The position numbers and the translations under genes are program-made. The notes under the pieces were generated by a model that was given only the letters and a program-made list of their open reading frames with translations, had not been told where the DNA came from and searched no databases. Below, one piece after another: positions 17,987 to 27,262 of a stretch of DNA of 64,000 nucleotides. Within the stretch, counting starts at the first letter, position 1. The number at the start of each line of letters is the position of its first letter. The stretch comes from Oryzobacter telluris (lineage in GTDB: Bacteria > Actinomycetota > Actinomycetes > Actinomycetales > Dermatophilaceae), in contig NZ_CP170723.1 in the NCBI RefSeq assembly GCF_043099285.1, forward strand, positions 1,736,001 to 1,800,000, given 5' to 3'.

Positions 17987-18955
17987 TCAGTCCTCGCGAC
18001 GGTGCTCGGCGCGCACCGGCTCGGCGAGCGCGGCGTACGTGTCGGGGCGGCGGGTGGCGAGGAACGGGAAGAGGTCGAGCCAGTCCTGCCGCTGGGCGAG
18101 GTCGAGGTCGGCGACGAGGACCGCCGCCTCGTCGCGCGGCGCCCGCACGAGGACCCGCCCGTACGGGTCGGCGATGAAGGAGGACCCGTAGAAGGTGATG
18201 AGCCCCTCGGTCCCGTACCGGTTGGGCACGACGACGAAGACCCCGCTGGCGATGGCGTGGCCGACGATCGTGTGCTCCCACAGCGGCTGGGTGTCGAAGT
18301 CGGGGTGGTCGGGCTCGGAGCCGATGGCCGTGGGGTAGACGAGCACCTGCGCGCCGCCGAGGCTGTAGGCGCGCGCCACCTCGGGGAACCACTCGTCCCA
18401 GCACGTGGGGAGGCCGACGCGCATCCGCAGCGCCTCGACGTCGTAGACGGGGTAGGCGTCCTGGGGTGGGCCGTGCCGGAAGTACTTGTCCTCGTAGTAC
18501 CCGGCGGTCACGGGGATGTGGGTCTTGCGGGTGCGCCCGACGAGGGTGCCGTCGGGGGCGACGAGCACGGCGGTGTTGAAGCCGAGGCCGTCGTCGGTGC
18601 CGTCGGTGGCCGGCGCCCTCTCGTACAGGCTCGCGTGCACGTGGACCCCGGCGGCCGCGGCGGCCTCGCGCGCGAAGGCCATGGTCGGCCCGTCCTCGAG
18701 CGACTCGGCCGTGGTGTCGGGGCGCCCGGAGGGCAGCGCGTCGGCGGGGTAGCGCGACAGCGTGAGCTCGGGGAGGAAGACGACCTCGGCCCCCGCGTCG
18801 GCGGCGGTGCGGATGCCGTCGAGGAGCGTGGCGCGCAGGCGGTCGGGGTCGTCGTCCCAGGCGTGCTGCACCAGCCCGACGCGGACGGGGGGCTCGGTGG
18901 GCTCGTGGACGCGGGCGAGCGAGGTGGGCACCTCAGCGGCGGTGATCAGGCGCAT
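17987..18955 (-). CDS. aguB: N-carbamoylputrescine amidase, nitrilase family
   Basis: Hydrolyses N-carbamoylputrescine to putrescine, carbon dioxide and ammonia. The 322-residue protein has the nitrilase triad: Glu in FLPELTLS, Lys in RKTHIPVTAGYYE, Cys in PTCWDEWFPE. The stretch around YYEDKYFRHG is typical of this subgroup. The ATG at 18955 follows a NANNNT hexamer (CATACT) by 7 bases. First gene of the aguB-aguA pair; divergent from the DUF3046 gene. A related amidase specificity cannot be excluded, but the aguA partner makes the call firm. Confidence 0.93.
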   Translation of the reverse strand: MRLITAAEVPTSLARVHEPTEPPVRVGLVQHAWDDDPDRLRATLLDGIRTAADAGAEVVFLPELTLSRYPADALPSGRPDTTAESLEDGPTMAFAREAAAAAGVHVHASLYERAPATDGTDDGLGFNTAVLVAPDGTLVGRTRKTHIPVTAGYYEDKYFRHGPPQDAYPVYDVEALRMRVGLPTCWDEWFPEVARAYSLGGAQVLVYPTAIGSEPDHPDFDTQPLWEHTIVGHAIASGVFVVVPNRYGTEGLITFYGSSFIADPYGRVLVRAPRDEAAVLVADLDLAQRQDWLDLFPFLATRRPDTYAALAEPVRAEHRRED

Positions 18956-19002
18956 GGGGGTCAGTATGCCGCCCGTGCGGCGGGGTGCCCCAGGGCGGCG
19001 TG

Positions 19003-19008
19003 TACCGT
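19003..19008 (+). promoter_or_regulatory. -10 element of the DUF3046 gene, leaderless
   Basis: TACCGT ends 7 bases before the GTG at 19016. Confidence 0.5.
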
Positions 19009-19015
19009 CCCCGGC

Positions 19016-19237
19016 GTGCGCCTGTCGGAGTTCTGGTCCCGGATGGACGACGAGTTCGGCCCCGCCTACGCGGCGTCGCTCGCCCGCTCCCAGGTGATGG
19101 GCGACGTCGGGGGCCGCACGGCGGTGGACGCCCTGGAGGCCGGGGTCCCCCCGCGGCAGGTCTGGCTGGCCCTGTGCGCCGCCATGGACGTGCCCGAGGA
19201 ACGCCGCCACATCCGCGTCGACCCGCGCCACCGCTGA
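19016..19237 (+). CDS. DUF3046 family protein
   Basis: A 73-residue acidic protein beginning RLSEFWSRMDDEFG and containing LARSQVMGDVGGRTAVDALEAG and VWLALCAAMDVP, the hallmarks of actinobacterial DUF3046. Function unknown. In many Actinobacteria this gene sits beside recA and recX; here recA is about 5.7 kb away, with an ABC transporter, a methyltransferase and a sulfate-type carrier in between. Confidence 0.88.
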   Translation: MRLSEFWSRMDDEFGPAYAASLARSQVMGDVGGRTAVDALEAGVPPRQVWLALCAAMDVPEERRHIRVDPRHR

Positions 19238-19321
19238 GAGCGCTCACAGCGGATCGACCGGCGGATGACACCTTCCGGACACCCGGACTTCGCCCAAGGT
19301 GTGGTTGAACGGGAAATCCTC

Positions 19322-19327
19322 TAGCGT
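19322..19327 (+). promoter_or_regulatory. -10 element of the ABC-2 exporter operon, leaderless
   Basis: TAGCGT ends 7 bases before the GTG at 19335. Confidence 0.55.
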
Positions 19328-19334
19328 CACGGTC

Positions 19335-20264
19335 GTGAGTGACGACGTCCTGCTGCGCGCCCGCGGACTGACGAAGCGCTTCGGCGACTTCACCGCGGTC
19401 GACGGCATCGACGTCGAGGTCCGCCGTGGTGAGGCCTTCGGTTTCCTGGGCCCCAACGGGGCCGGCAAGTCCTCGACGATGCGGATGGTCGGCTGCGTCT
19501 CGCCGGTCACCGAGGGAGAGCTGTCGATCCTCGGGATGGACCCCGCCGTCGACGGCGCGGCCATCCGGGCGCGGCTCGGGGTGTGTCCGCAACGGGACAT
19601 CCTCGACGAGGACCTCTCGGTCGAGGAGAACCTCTGGGTCTACGGCCGCTTCTTCGGCCTGTCCCGCTCCGAGGTCCGCGAGCGCGCCGACGAGCTGCTC
19701 GACTTCGCCCAGCTCACCGAGCGCCGCCACGACAAGGTCGAGCCGCTGTCCGGCGGGATGAAGCGCCGCCTCACCATCGCGCGCTCCCTCATGAACAACC
19801 CCGAGGTGCTCCTCCTCGACGAGCCGACCACCGGGCTGGACCCGCAGGCGCGGCACGTCCTGTGGGACCGGCTGTTCCGCCTCAAGCGCGCCGGCGTCAC
19901 CCTCATCATCACCACGCACTACATGGACGAGGCCGAGCAGCTGTGCGACCGGCTCGTGGTCATGGACCACGGCCGGATCGTCGCCGAGGGCAGCCCCCGC
20001 GAGCTCATCACCGCGTACTCCACCCGTGAGGTCGTCGAGCTGCGCTTCGACACCGACGAGCAGGAGCGCCAGGTCGGCGACGTCGACGGCATCGGCAAGC
20101 GCCTCGAGGTGCTGCCCGACCGCCTCCTGCTCTACACCGAGGACGGGGACGCCGCGCTCGCCGAGGTCCACGCGCGCGGCGTCGCGCCGCTGTCCTCCCT
20201 CGTGCGCCGCTCGACCCTCGAGGACGTCTTCCTGTTCCTCACCGGCCGCACCCTCGTCGACTGA
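19335..20264 (+). CDS. ABC-2 exporter ATP-binding protein (DrrA/NodI type)
   Basis: ATPase of an exporter; 309 residues. Walker A GPNGAGKS follows RRGEAFGFL near residue 37, the signature is LSGGMKRRL, Walker B VLLLDEPTTGLD and the switch region TTHYMDEAEQLCD. The C-terminal 80 residues are the DrrA/NodI-type extension ending LEDVFLFLTGR. It overlaps the first permease gene by one base. Substrates in this family range from antibiotics to lipids and cannot be read from sequence. Confidence 0.93.
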   Translation: MSDDVLLRARGLTKRFGDFTAVDGIDVEVRRGEAFGFLGPNGAGKSSTMRMVGCVSPVTEGELSILGMDPAVDGAAIRARLGVCPQRDILDEDLSVEENLWVYGRFFGLSRSEVRERADELLDFAQLTERRHDKVEPLSGGMKRRLTIARSLMNNPEVLLLDEPTTGLDPQARHVLWDRLFRLKRAGVTLIITTHYMDEAEQLCDRLVVMDHGRIVAEGSPRELITAYSTREVVELRFDTDEQERQVGDVDGIGKRLEVLPDRLLLYTEDGDAALAEVHARGVAPLSSLVRRSTLEDVFLFLTGRTLVD

Positions 20265-21112
20265 TGTCGACCCCGATCCGCCCCACGACGATCGCGGTCG
20301 CGAGCGGCCGCCTCGCCCCGGGCCCGCGGCCCGAGCTGTCCGTCCTGGAGCGGATGGTCGCCGTGACCGGCCACCACCTCCTCGTCTACAAGCGCACCTG
20401 GAAGGGCTCGATCATCGGGCGCTTCCTCACGCCGCTGATGTTCATGCTCTCGATGGGGCTGGGCATCGGGACCCTCGTCGACCGCGGCGCGGGGGGCATC
20501 GAGGGCATGCCGTACTTCCAGTACGCCGCCCCGGCCCTGGTCGCGGTGCAGGCGATGTGGCTCGCGTTCGGCGAGTCGACGTACACGGTCATGGGCTACC
20601 TGAAGTGGAACGAGATGTACGCGGGGATGCTCGCGACGCCCCTGCGGGTGGTCGAGGTCCTCGGCGGGCACCTCCTCGTCGTCGGCTTCCACCTGTTCAC
20701 CGGCACGCTGATCTTCGTCGGCGTCGCCGCCCTCTTCGGGGCCTTCACCTCGTGGTGGGCGCTCGCGGCGATCCCCATCGCGACCCTCACCGGGATGGCC
20801 TTCGCCACCCCGACCTTCGCCCTGTCGGCCTCGCTCGACAGCGACAACGGCTTCGGCGTCCTCAACCGGTTCGTCATGACGCCCCTCATGCTCTTCTCCG
20901 GCGTGTTCTTCCCCATCGACGCGATGCCGACCCTCCTGCAGGTGGTCGCGTGGCTCACGCCGCTGTGGCACGGGGTCGAGCTGTGCCGCGACGCGGCCAC
21001 GGGGACCTGGTCGCCCGGGTCGGCGCTGGTCCACCTCGGCGTCCTCGCGGTGTGGCTGGTCGGCGGGTGGCTGCTGGCCGCCGGCCGCTTCACGAGGAGG
21101 CTGCGCCGGTGA
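20264..21112 (+). CDS. ABC-2 exporter permease subunit 1
   Basis: A 282-residue membrane protein with a soluble N-terminus (about 50 residues) and six hydrophobic segments, including FLTPLMFMLSMGLGIGTLV, LLVVGFHLFTGTLIFVGVA and the ABC-2 signature LMLFSGVFFPIDAMP near residue 205. It starts by a one-base overlap with the ATPase stop and overlaps the next gene by GTGA. Together with the second permease it would form a heterodimeric pore. Confidence 0.9.
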   Translation: MSTPIRPTTIAVASGRLAPGPRPELSVLERMVAVTGHHLLVYKRTWKGSIIGRFLTPLMFMLSMGLGIGTLVDRGAGGIEGMPYFQYAAPALVAVQAMWLAFGESTYTVMGYLKWNEMYAGMLATPLRVVEVLGGHLLVVGFHLFTGTLIFVGVAALFGAFTSWWALAAIPIATLTGMAFATPTFALSASLDSDNGFGVLNRFVMTPLMLFSGVFFPIDAMPTLLQVVAWLTPLWHGVELCRDAATGTWSPGSALVHLGVLAVWLVGGWLLAAGRFTRRLRR

Positions 21113-21927
21113 GCGTCCTCGACACCGCGACGAAGGCGTCGCGGGCGCTGCCCTTCCCCATGGGCGCCGGGCTGGCCCGCTACGTCGTCAACCGCAACTT
21201 CACGGCGTTCCGCCGCGCCTGGCCGCTCTTCCTCAGCGGCTTCGCCGAGCCGGTGTTCTACCTGTTCTCCCTCGGCATCGGCCTCGGCGCGCTCATCGGC
21301 GACGTCACGACCGACCGCGGCTCGGTGGTGTCGTACGCCGCGTTCGTGGCGCCGGCCCTGCTCGCGACGTCCGCGATGAACGGCGCCATCTTCGACAGCA
21401 CCTTCAACGTCTTCTTCAAGCTGCGCTACCAGAAGCTCTACGACGCCATGCTCGCGACGCCGGTGGGCCCCCGCGACATCGCGGTCGGGGAGATCACCTG
21501 GGCGACGCTGCGCGGCAGCATCTACTCGGCCATGTTCCTCGTCGTGGCGCTGGCCGCCGGGCTGGTGCACTCGTGGTGGGCCCTGCTCGCGCTGCCGGCG
21601 GCGGTCCTCATCGGGCTGGCCTTCAGCGCCATCGGGATGTTCGCGACGACGTACATGTCGTCGTGGCAGCACTTCGAGTACATCACCCTCGTCGTCCAGC
21701 CGATGTTCCTGTTCTCCGCCACCTTCTTCCCGCTGTCGACGTACCCGGAGTCGGTGCGCTGGCTCGTGGAGGCGACCCCGCTCTACCACGGCGTCACGCT
21801 GGTGCGGGACCTCATGCTGGGCGACGTCGGGTGGGACCTCCTCGTGCACGCCGGGGTGCTCCTCGCGCTCGCGGCCATCGGCGTCGTCGGGGCCTCGCGC
21901 CGGGTCGCGAAGCTGCTGCTCACCTGA
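21109..21927 (+). CDS. ABC-2 exporter permease subunit 2
   Basis: A 272-residue ABC-2 permease with six membrane segments, a conserved DAMLATPVGPRDIAVGE loop and MFLFSATFFPLSTYP. The loop resembles GMLATPLRVVEVLGG of subunit 1, so the two permeases are distant paralogues. The GTG overlaps the preceding stop codon (GTGA). Last gene of the operon. Confidence 0.9.
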   Translation: MSVLDTATKASRALPFPMGAGLARYVVNRNFTAFRRAWPLFLSGFAEPVFYLFSLGIGLGALIGDVTTDRGSVVSYAAFVAPALLATSAMNGAIFDSTFNVFFKLRYQKLYDAMLATPVGPRDIAVGEITWATLRGSIYSAMFLVVALAAGLVHSWWALLALPAAVLIGLAFSAIGMFATTYMSSWQHFEYITLVVQPMFLFSATFFPLSTYPESVRWLVEATPLYHGVTLVRDLMLGDVGWDLLVHAGVLLALAAIGVVGASRRVAKLLLT

Positions 21928-21988
21928 CCTTCGACAGCCCGCGGGACGACTCTCGACACGTCGCGCGCGGCCGGAGGACCATGACGCC

Positions 21989-22936
21989 ATGGGCACCAGT
22001 GGGACGGTCCTCGCGCTGCACGACCCGGAGCTGCCGGGGTTCGTCACCGACGGTGGACTCGAGACCGACCTGATCTTCCACCACGGGGTCGACCTCCCCG
22101 AGTTCGCCGCCTTCCCCCTCCTCGACGACCACACCGGTCGGCTGCTGCTCGCGAGCTACTTCGACGGGTACGCGGCGGTCGCGGCGGCGGCGTCGGCGGG
22201 GCTGCTCGTCGAGACCCCCACGTGGCGGGCCAACCCCGACTGGGCGCAGCGGGTCGGCTACGGGGCGCGCGACCTCGCCCGGGTCACGCGCGACTCGGTC
22301 ATCTTCGCCCGCTCCCTCGCCCGGCGGTACGCCGACGACGTCCCCGCCGTGATCGTCAGCGGCACGCTCGGGCCGCGCGGCGACGGCTACGTCGTGGGGG
22401 AGGTGCCCCGTCCCGAGGAGGCCCGCGACTACCACGCGGTGGCGATCAGCGCCTTCGCCGAGTCCGGGGTCGACCTCGTCGTGGCGTACACGCTGACGAC
22501 CGCCGCGGAGGCCGTCGGGGTCGTCCTCGCGGCCCGGGACGCGGGCGTGCCGGTCGCCGTGTCGTTCACGGTGGAGACCGACGGGAGGCTCCCCGACGGG
22601 TCGACGCTCGCGCAGGCGGTGGCGGAGGTCGACGCGCTCGCCCCACCCGAGCACTACCTCGTCAACTGCGCCCACCCCTCGCACGTGCGCGCGGGGCTCG
22701 ACGGCGGGGCGTGGCAGGAGCGCGTCCTCGGCACGCGGGTCAACGCCTCCGCGCGCAGCCACGCCGAGCTCGACGCCGCCGACGACCTCGACGACGGCGA
22801 CCCCGAGCTGCTCGCGAACGACCAGGGCGACCTCTCCCTCCTCCTGCCCCGGCTGCGGGTCGTCGGCGGGTGCTGCGGCACCGACGTGCGCCACGTCGCC
22901 TCGATGTGGGGGGTGCCGGAGTCGGTCGGCGCCTGA
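21989..22936 (+). CDS. mmuM: homocysteine S-methyltransferase family protein
   Basis: Zinc enzyme that methylates homocysteine to methionine, using S-methylmethionine or S-adenosylmethionine in characterised members. The 315-residue barrel has VTDGGLETDLIF near the N-terminus, GTLGPRGDGYV in the middle, and the zinc ligands in LVNCAHPSH and VGGCCGTDVRH. Length fits MmuM. A GGAGG lies 12 bases upstream of the ATG. It is convergent with the SulP gene. Confidence 0.9.
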   Translation: MGTSGTVLALHDPELPGFVTDGGLETDLIFHHGVDLPEFAAFPLLDDHTGRLLLASYFDGYAAVAAAASAGLLVETPTWRANPDWAQRVGYGARDLARVTRDSVIFARSLARRYADDVPAVIVSGTLGPRGDGYVVGEVPRPEEARDYHAVAISAFAESGVDLVVAYTLTTAAEAVGVVLAARDAGVPVAVSFTVETDGRLPDGSTLAQAVAEVDALAPPEHYLVNCAHPSHVRAGLDGGAWQERVLGTRVNASARSHAELDAADDLDDGDPELLANDQGDLSLLLPRLRVVGGCCGTDVRHVASMWGVPESVGA

Positions 22937-22961
22937 CCGCCTGACCGTCGCCGCCGAGGCC

Positions 22962-24749
22962 TCAGGGCGTGCCGGGGGCGCGGAACGGGTGCGGTCGTCC
23001 GTGCTGTGCGGCGTGCCAGTCGAGGTAGCCCTCGACCGCGGTGGGCAGGGTCGGGAAGATCCGGTCGGTGCCGATGGCGTCGACGAGGCCCGCGGCGCGC
23101 AGGTCGTCGAGGAGCTCCTGCTTGACGCGCGCGAGGGCGAGGACGACCCCCCGCGCCTCCATCTCGCGGCGCAGGCGGTCGAGGGCGTCGAGGCTGGTGA
23201 GGTCGACCTCGACCACGGCCTCGGCGTTGAGGACGAGCCACTCCACCGCGTCGTGGGCCCGGTCGACGGCGGCGGTGGCGCGGCGGTGGAAGTCCTCGGC
23301 GTTGGCGAAGAACAGCGGGGAGTCGTACCGGTACACGACGAGGCCCGGCACCTGCCGGGCCGTCGGGTAGTCGTCGACGTCGTGCATCCCGGCCACCCCG
23401 GGGACGTAGCCGAGGACGCCGTCGTGGGGGCGGGCGACGCGGCGCAGGAGGTCGCCGAGGGAGAGCGCGACGGCGAGCAGGATCCCGTTGAGCGCGCCGA
23501 GGACGAACACACCCAGCGTCGTGGCGACGAGGAGGACCAGCTCGCTGCGGCGGAAGCGGGCGACGCGGCGGATCTCGGCGACGTCGACGAGCCGCAGCGC
23601 CGCGTAGACGACGAGGGCGCCGAGTGCCGCCTTCGGGAACGCCGCGATGACCGGGCCGAGCGCGAGGACGGCGACGAGGACGGTCGCGAGGGTGACGAGC
23701 GAGGCGAGCTGGGTGCGGCTGCCCATCGAGTCGCCGATGGCGGTGCGGCTGCCGCTGCTGCTGACGGGGAACCCGGAGAGCAGCCCGCCGGCGACGTTGG
23801 CGGCGCCGAGGGCGAGGAACTCCTGGTCGGCGTCGACCCGGTCGCCCTTGCGGTCGCCGAACGCCCGCGCGGTGAGGACGTTGTCGGAGTAGGCGACGAC
23901 CGCGATGCCCAGGGCGGGACCGAGCATGGCCAGGACCGAGCCGGGGGAGAGGTCGGGCAGCGTGAGCCGGGGGAGCGTCTCGGGCAGGGCGCCGACGGTC
24001 TCGACCCCGCGCGCCCGCAGGCCGAGGACGACCACCGCGCCCGCGCCGAGGAGGACGGCGAGCAGCGGGGTCGGCAGGCGCGGCCACCGGCGCGAGGCGA
24101 GCAGGAGCAGGACGAGGAGGGTGGCGCCGAGCGCGAGGGTCGGGCCGTGGACCTGCCCGGCGCCGCGGACCACGTCCCAGACCTGCTCGGGGAGCGAGCC
24201 GTCGCCGACGGGGATTCCGGTGAGGGTGTCGAGCTGGCTGACGACCATGAGGACGGCCACGCCGGCGAGGTAGCCCACGAGCACCGGCTTGGAGAGCAGG
24301 TCGGCGAGGAACCCCAGCCCGAGGACCCAGCCCAGGACGCAGAGCAGGCCGGTGACGACGGCGAGGGCCGCGGCCAGGGCGGCGTACTCGTCGGGGCCGC
24401 TGACACCGAGCGCGGCGATGGCGGTGGCGGTCATCAGGGCGGTCGTCGACTCGGGGCCGACCGAGAGCTGGCGGGAGGAGCCGAGCAGGGCGTAGACGAG
24501 GGTGGGGCCGACGATCGCGAGCAGCCCGGTGGCCGGCGGCAGGCCGGCGATCTGGGCGTAGGCCATGACCTGCGGGACGAGGTACGCGGCCACGGTGACC
24601 CCGGCCAGGAGGTCGCCGCGCAGCCACGGGCGCTCGTAGTGGCGCAGGGTGCCCAGGCCCGGCAGGGTCCGCGCGAGCGTGAGGCGGCGGCGCGTGGAGA
24701 GCGGCCGGTCGTGGCCGTCGGCGGTGGGCACGGGGCGATTCGACCACAC
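22962..24749 (-). CDS. SulP family anion transporter with STAS domain
   Basis: The 595-residue protein has about 12 hydrophobic segments (residues 50-420), starting with GDLLAGVTVAAYLVPQVMAYA, the conserved SulP entry motif, and including VGPESTTALMTATAIAALG and FPVSSSGSRTAIGDSMGSRT. A C-terminal STAS domain follows (VVYRYDSPLFFANAEDFHRR to DLTSLDALDRL, about 455-570). Members move sulfate, bicarbonate or dicarboxylates; the substrate here is unknown. The GTG at 24749 may be too early; GTG at 24731 is an alternative. It is divergent from recA. Confidence 0.92.
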   Translation of the reverse strand: MWSNRPVPTADGHDRPLSTRRRLTLARTLPGLGTLRHYERPWLRGDLLAGVTVAAYLVPQVMAYAQIAGLPPATGLLAIVGPTLVYALLGSSRQLSVGPESTTALMTATAIAALGVSGPDEYAALAAALAVVTGLLCVLGWVLGLGFLADLLSKPVLVGYLAGVAVLMVVSQLDTLTGIPVGDGSLPEQVWDVVRGAGQVHGPTLALGATLLVLLLLASRRWPRLPTPLLAVLLGAGAVVVLGLRARGVETVGALPETLPRLTLPDLSPGSVLAMLGPALGIAVVAYSDNVLTARAFGDRKGDRVDADQEFLALGAANVAGGLLSGFPVSSSGSRTAIGDSMGSRTQLASLVTLATVLVAVLALGPVIAAFPKAALGALVVYAALRLVDVAEIRRVARFRRSELVLLVATTLGVFVLGALNGILLAVALSLGDLLRRVARPHDGVLGYVPGVAGMHDVDDYPTARQVPGLVVYRYDSPLFFANAEDFHRRATAAVDRAHDAVEWLVLNAEAVVEVDLTSLDALDRLRREMEARGVVLALARVKQELLDDLRAAGLVDAIGTDRIFPTLPTAVEGYLDWHAAQHGRPHPFRAPGTP

Positions 24750-24781
24750 CGGTCGGCGTGTCGCGGGTCAATCCGGCCCGT

Positions 24782-24795
24782 CGAACACGTGTTCG
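24782..24795. promoter_or_regulatory. LexA (SOS) box upstream of recA
   Basis: CGAACACGTGTTCG is a perfect 14-base palindrome and an exact match to the actinobacterial CGAAC-N4-GTTCG LexA site. A possible -10 hexamer TACGGT starts 3 bases downstream (24798). This promoter would give a leader of about 160 bases before recA. Confidence 0.9.
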
Positions 24796-24863
24796 GCTAC
24801 GGTCGTCCACAGGTGGCGCCCCCGACCGCACTCGTCCACAGGCCAGACGGCAGCCCGTGACCG

Positions 24864-24886
24864 CTGTCGGTGCCGCCACCTAGCGT
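24864..24886 (+). promoter_or_regulatory. PafBC-type (RecA-NDp) promoter of recA
   Basis: CTGTCGGTG, then exactly 8 bases, then TAGCGT. This matches the TTGTCRGTG-N8-TANNNT promoter of the LexA-independent mycobacterial damage response at all but the first base, with exact spacing. It lies 71 bases downstream of the LexA box and about 86 bases before the recA start. Confidence 0.75.
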
Positions 24887-24972
24887 CTGACCAGACCACG
24901 CGAGAAGTCCGACCGCGCGGGATGGTCGCCGGTGGACGCGTTCGAGGCACGACGAGAAGGAACAGGTGTGAC

Positions 24973-26058
<1,086 letters not shown>

Positions 26059-26075
26059 GCCGACCGCTCGCTTCC

Positions 26076-26783
26076 ATGCCGTTCGCTGACCCGACGACCC
26101 CGCCGCCCGACTGGGCGGCGGGGTCGTCGGGCGTCGAGGCTCCGACGCCGCTGGTGTGGGCCGGGAGCGACGACGCGTCCGGGGACGGCCGGCCGTCAGG
26201 GGGCGACGGCGGCCGACGACGTCGTGGCGGCCGAGGTCGTGGTCGGGGCGAGAGCGTGCCGCCCGACCCCGAGGCCGACCCGCGCACCCGCGGTGAGGCC
26301 GTCGACCCGCACGACTGGGCCCGCCAGATCGTCCTGCGCCAGCTGACCGCGGCGCCGCGGTCGCGCTCCCAGCTCGCGCAGGTGCTGCGCCGCAAGGAGT
26401 GCCCCGACGACGTCGCCACGGCGGTCCTGGACCGGATGGAGGAGGTCGGCCTCGTCGACGACGAGGCCTACGCCGGCATGCTCGTACGCTCCCAGCAGGC
26501 CGGGCGCGGGCTGGCCCGCCGGGCGCTGGCCCAGGAGCTGCGGCGCAAGGGCGTCGACGACGAGACGGCCCGGGCCGCCCTCGACGAGGTCGACCCCGCC
26601 GACGAGGAGGACCGCGCCCGCCAGCTCGTCGCGAAGAAGATGCGCACCATGCACGGGCTCGAGCCCGTGGTCCAGACCCGCCGCCTCGCCGGGATGCTCG
26701 CGCGCAAGGGCTACGGCTCCGAGCTCGCGATGCGCATCGTGCGCGAGGCCGTCCGCGAGGCCCCGGAGCACCAGCGCGACTGA
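26076..26783 (+). CDS. recX: regulatory protein RecX
   Basis: Inhibitor of RecA filaments. The RecX fold is in residues 80-235: HDWARQIVLRQLTAAPRSRSQLAQVLRRK, then GLVDDEAYAGMLVRSQ, LAQELRRKGVD and a third three-helix repeat. The first 80 residues are Pro/Gly/Arg-rich low complexity. The first 20 codons after the ATG at 26076 contain a perfect hairpin, so translation may really begin further in, for example at the GTG at 26154 or later. recX is 17 bases after recA and should be cotranscribed at reduced level. Confidence 0.9.
   Translation: MPFADPTTPPPDWAAGSSGVEAPTPLVWAGSDDASGDGRPSGGDGGRRRRGGRGRGRGESVPPDPEADPRTRGEAVDPHDWARQIVLRQLTAAPRSRSQLAQVLRRKECPDDVATAVLDRMEEVGLVDDEAYAGMLVRSQQAGRGLARRALAQELRRKGVDDETARAALDEVDPADEEDRARQLVAKKMRTMHGLEPVVQTRRLAGMLARKGYGSELAMRIVREAVREAPEHQRD
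26090..26131 (+). terminator. perfect 19-bp hairpin after recA, attenuator within the recX start
   Basis: 26090-26108 is the exact reverse complement of 26113-26131, with a 4-base GACT loop. It begins 32 bases after the recA stop. No U-tract follows. In E. coli a terminator between recA and recX limits recX to read-through; this hairpin is in the same place. Confidence 0.75.
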
Positions 26784-26802
26784 GGTGGCAGCCGTGGGGG
26801 GC

Positions 26803-26828
26803 GCCGGCCGCGGTGCGCCGCGACCGGC
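26803..26828. terminator. hairpin between convergent recX and yccF-like gene
   Basis: An 11-base arm (26803-26813) pairs with 26818-26828 with one mismatch and a 4-base loop. It is placed 20 bases after the recX stop and before the convergent gene's stop. Confidence 0.5.
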
Positions 26829-26833
26829 TGGTG

Positions 26834-27244
26834 TCAGATCGAGTGCAGGGGCCGGTCGCCGGGGGCGAGGGAGTCGGCCGGCACGATCCGCTTGCCGTAG
26901 GGGAACAGGGAGACCGGCAGGAGCTTGAGGTTCGCGACGGCCAGCGGGATGCCGATGATGGTGATCGCCTGCGCCACCGCCGTCACCACGTGCCCGAGGG
27001 CCAGCCACCACCCGGCCAGGAGCACCCACACGACGTTGAGCAATACCGACCCGGCGCCGGCCCCCGGCTGGCGCACCACGGCGCGGCCGAACGGCCACAG
27101 CGCGTAGGTCGCCATCCGGAACGAGGCCACCCCCAGCGGGATCGTCACGATGAGCACGCAGAAGATGACTCCGGCGAACGCGTATCCCAGCGCCAGCCAG
27201 AAGCCGCCGAAGACGAGCCAGACGAGGTTGAGCAGGGTCCGCAC
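26834..27244 (-). CDS. YccF domain inner-membrane protein
   Basis: A 136-residue protein made of two similar halves. Each begins with a hydrophobic helix (LLNLVWLVFGGFWLALGY and LLNVVWVLLAGWWLALGH), continues with a second helix ending IPLGVASFRM or IPLAVANLKL, and then P-F/Y-G. This duplicated pattern defines the YccF family. Function unknown. The GTG has a good GGAAGGA ribosome site. It lies just downstream of the GNAT gene on the same strand. Confidence 0.88.
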   Translation of the reverse strand: MRTLLNLVWLVFGGFWLALGYAFAGVIFCVLIVTIPLGVASFRMATYALWPFGRAVVRQPGAGAGSVLLNVVWVLLAGWWLALGHVVTAVAQAITIIGIPLAVANLKLLPVSLFPYGKRIVPADSLAPGDRPLHSI

Positions 27245-27262
27245 GGGAGTCCTTCCTGGAGT

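Noticed and set aside
13883..19015. Plus-strand open frame running through lhr, aguA and aguB into DUF3046
   Set aside because: Only the last 73 codons (from 19016) are a recognisable protein. The rest is antisense shadow of genes on the minus strand.
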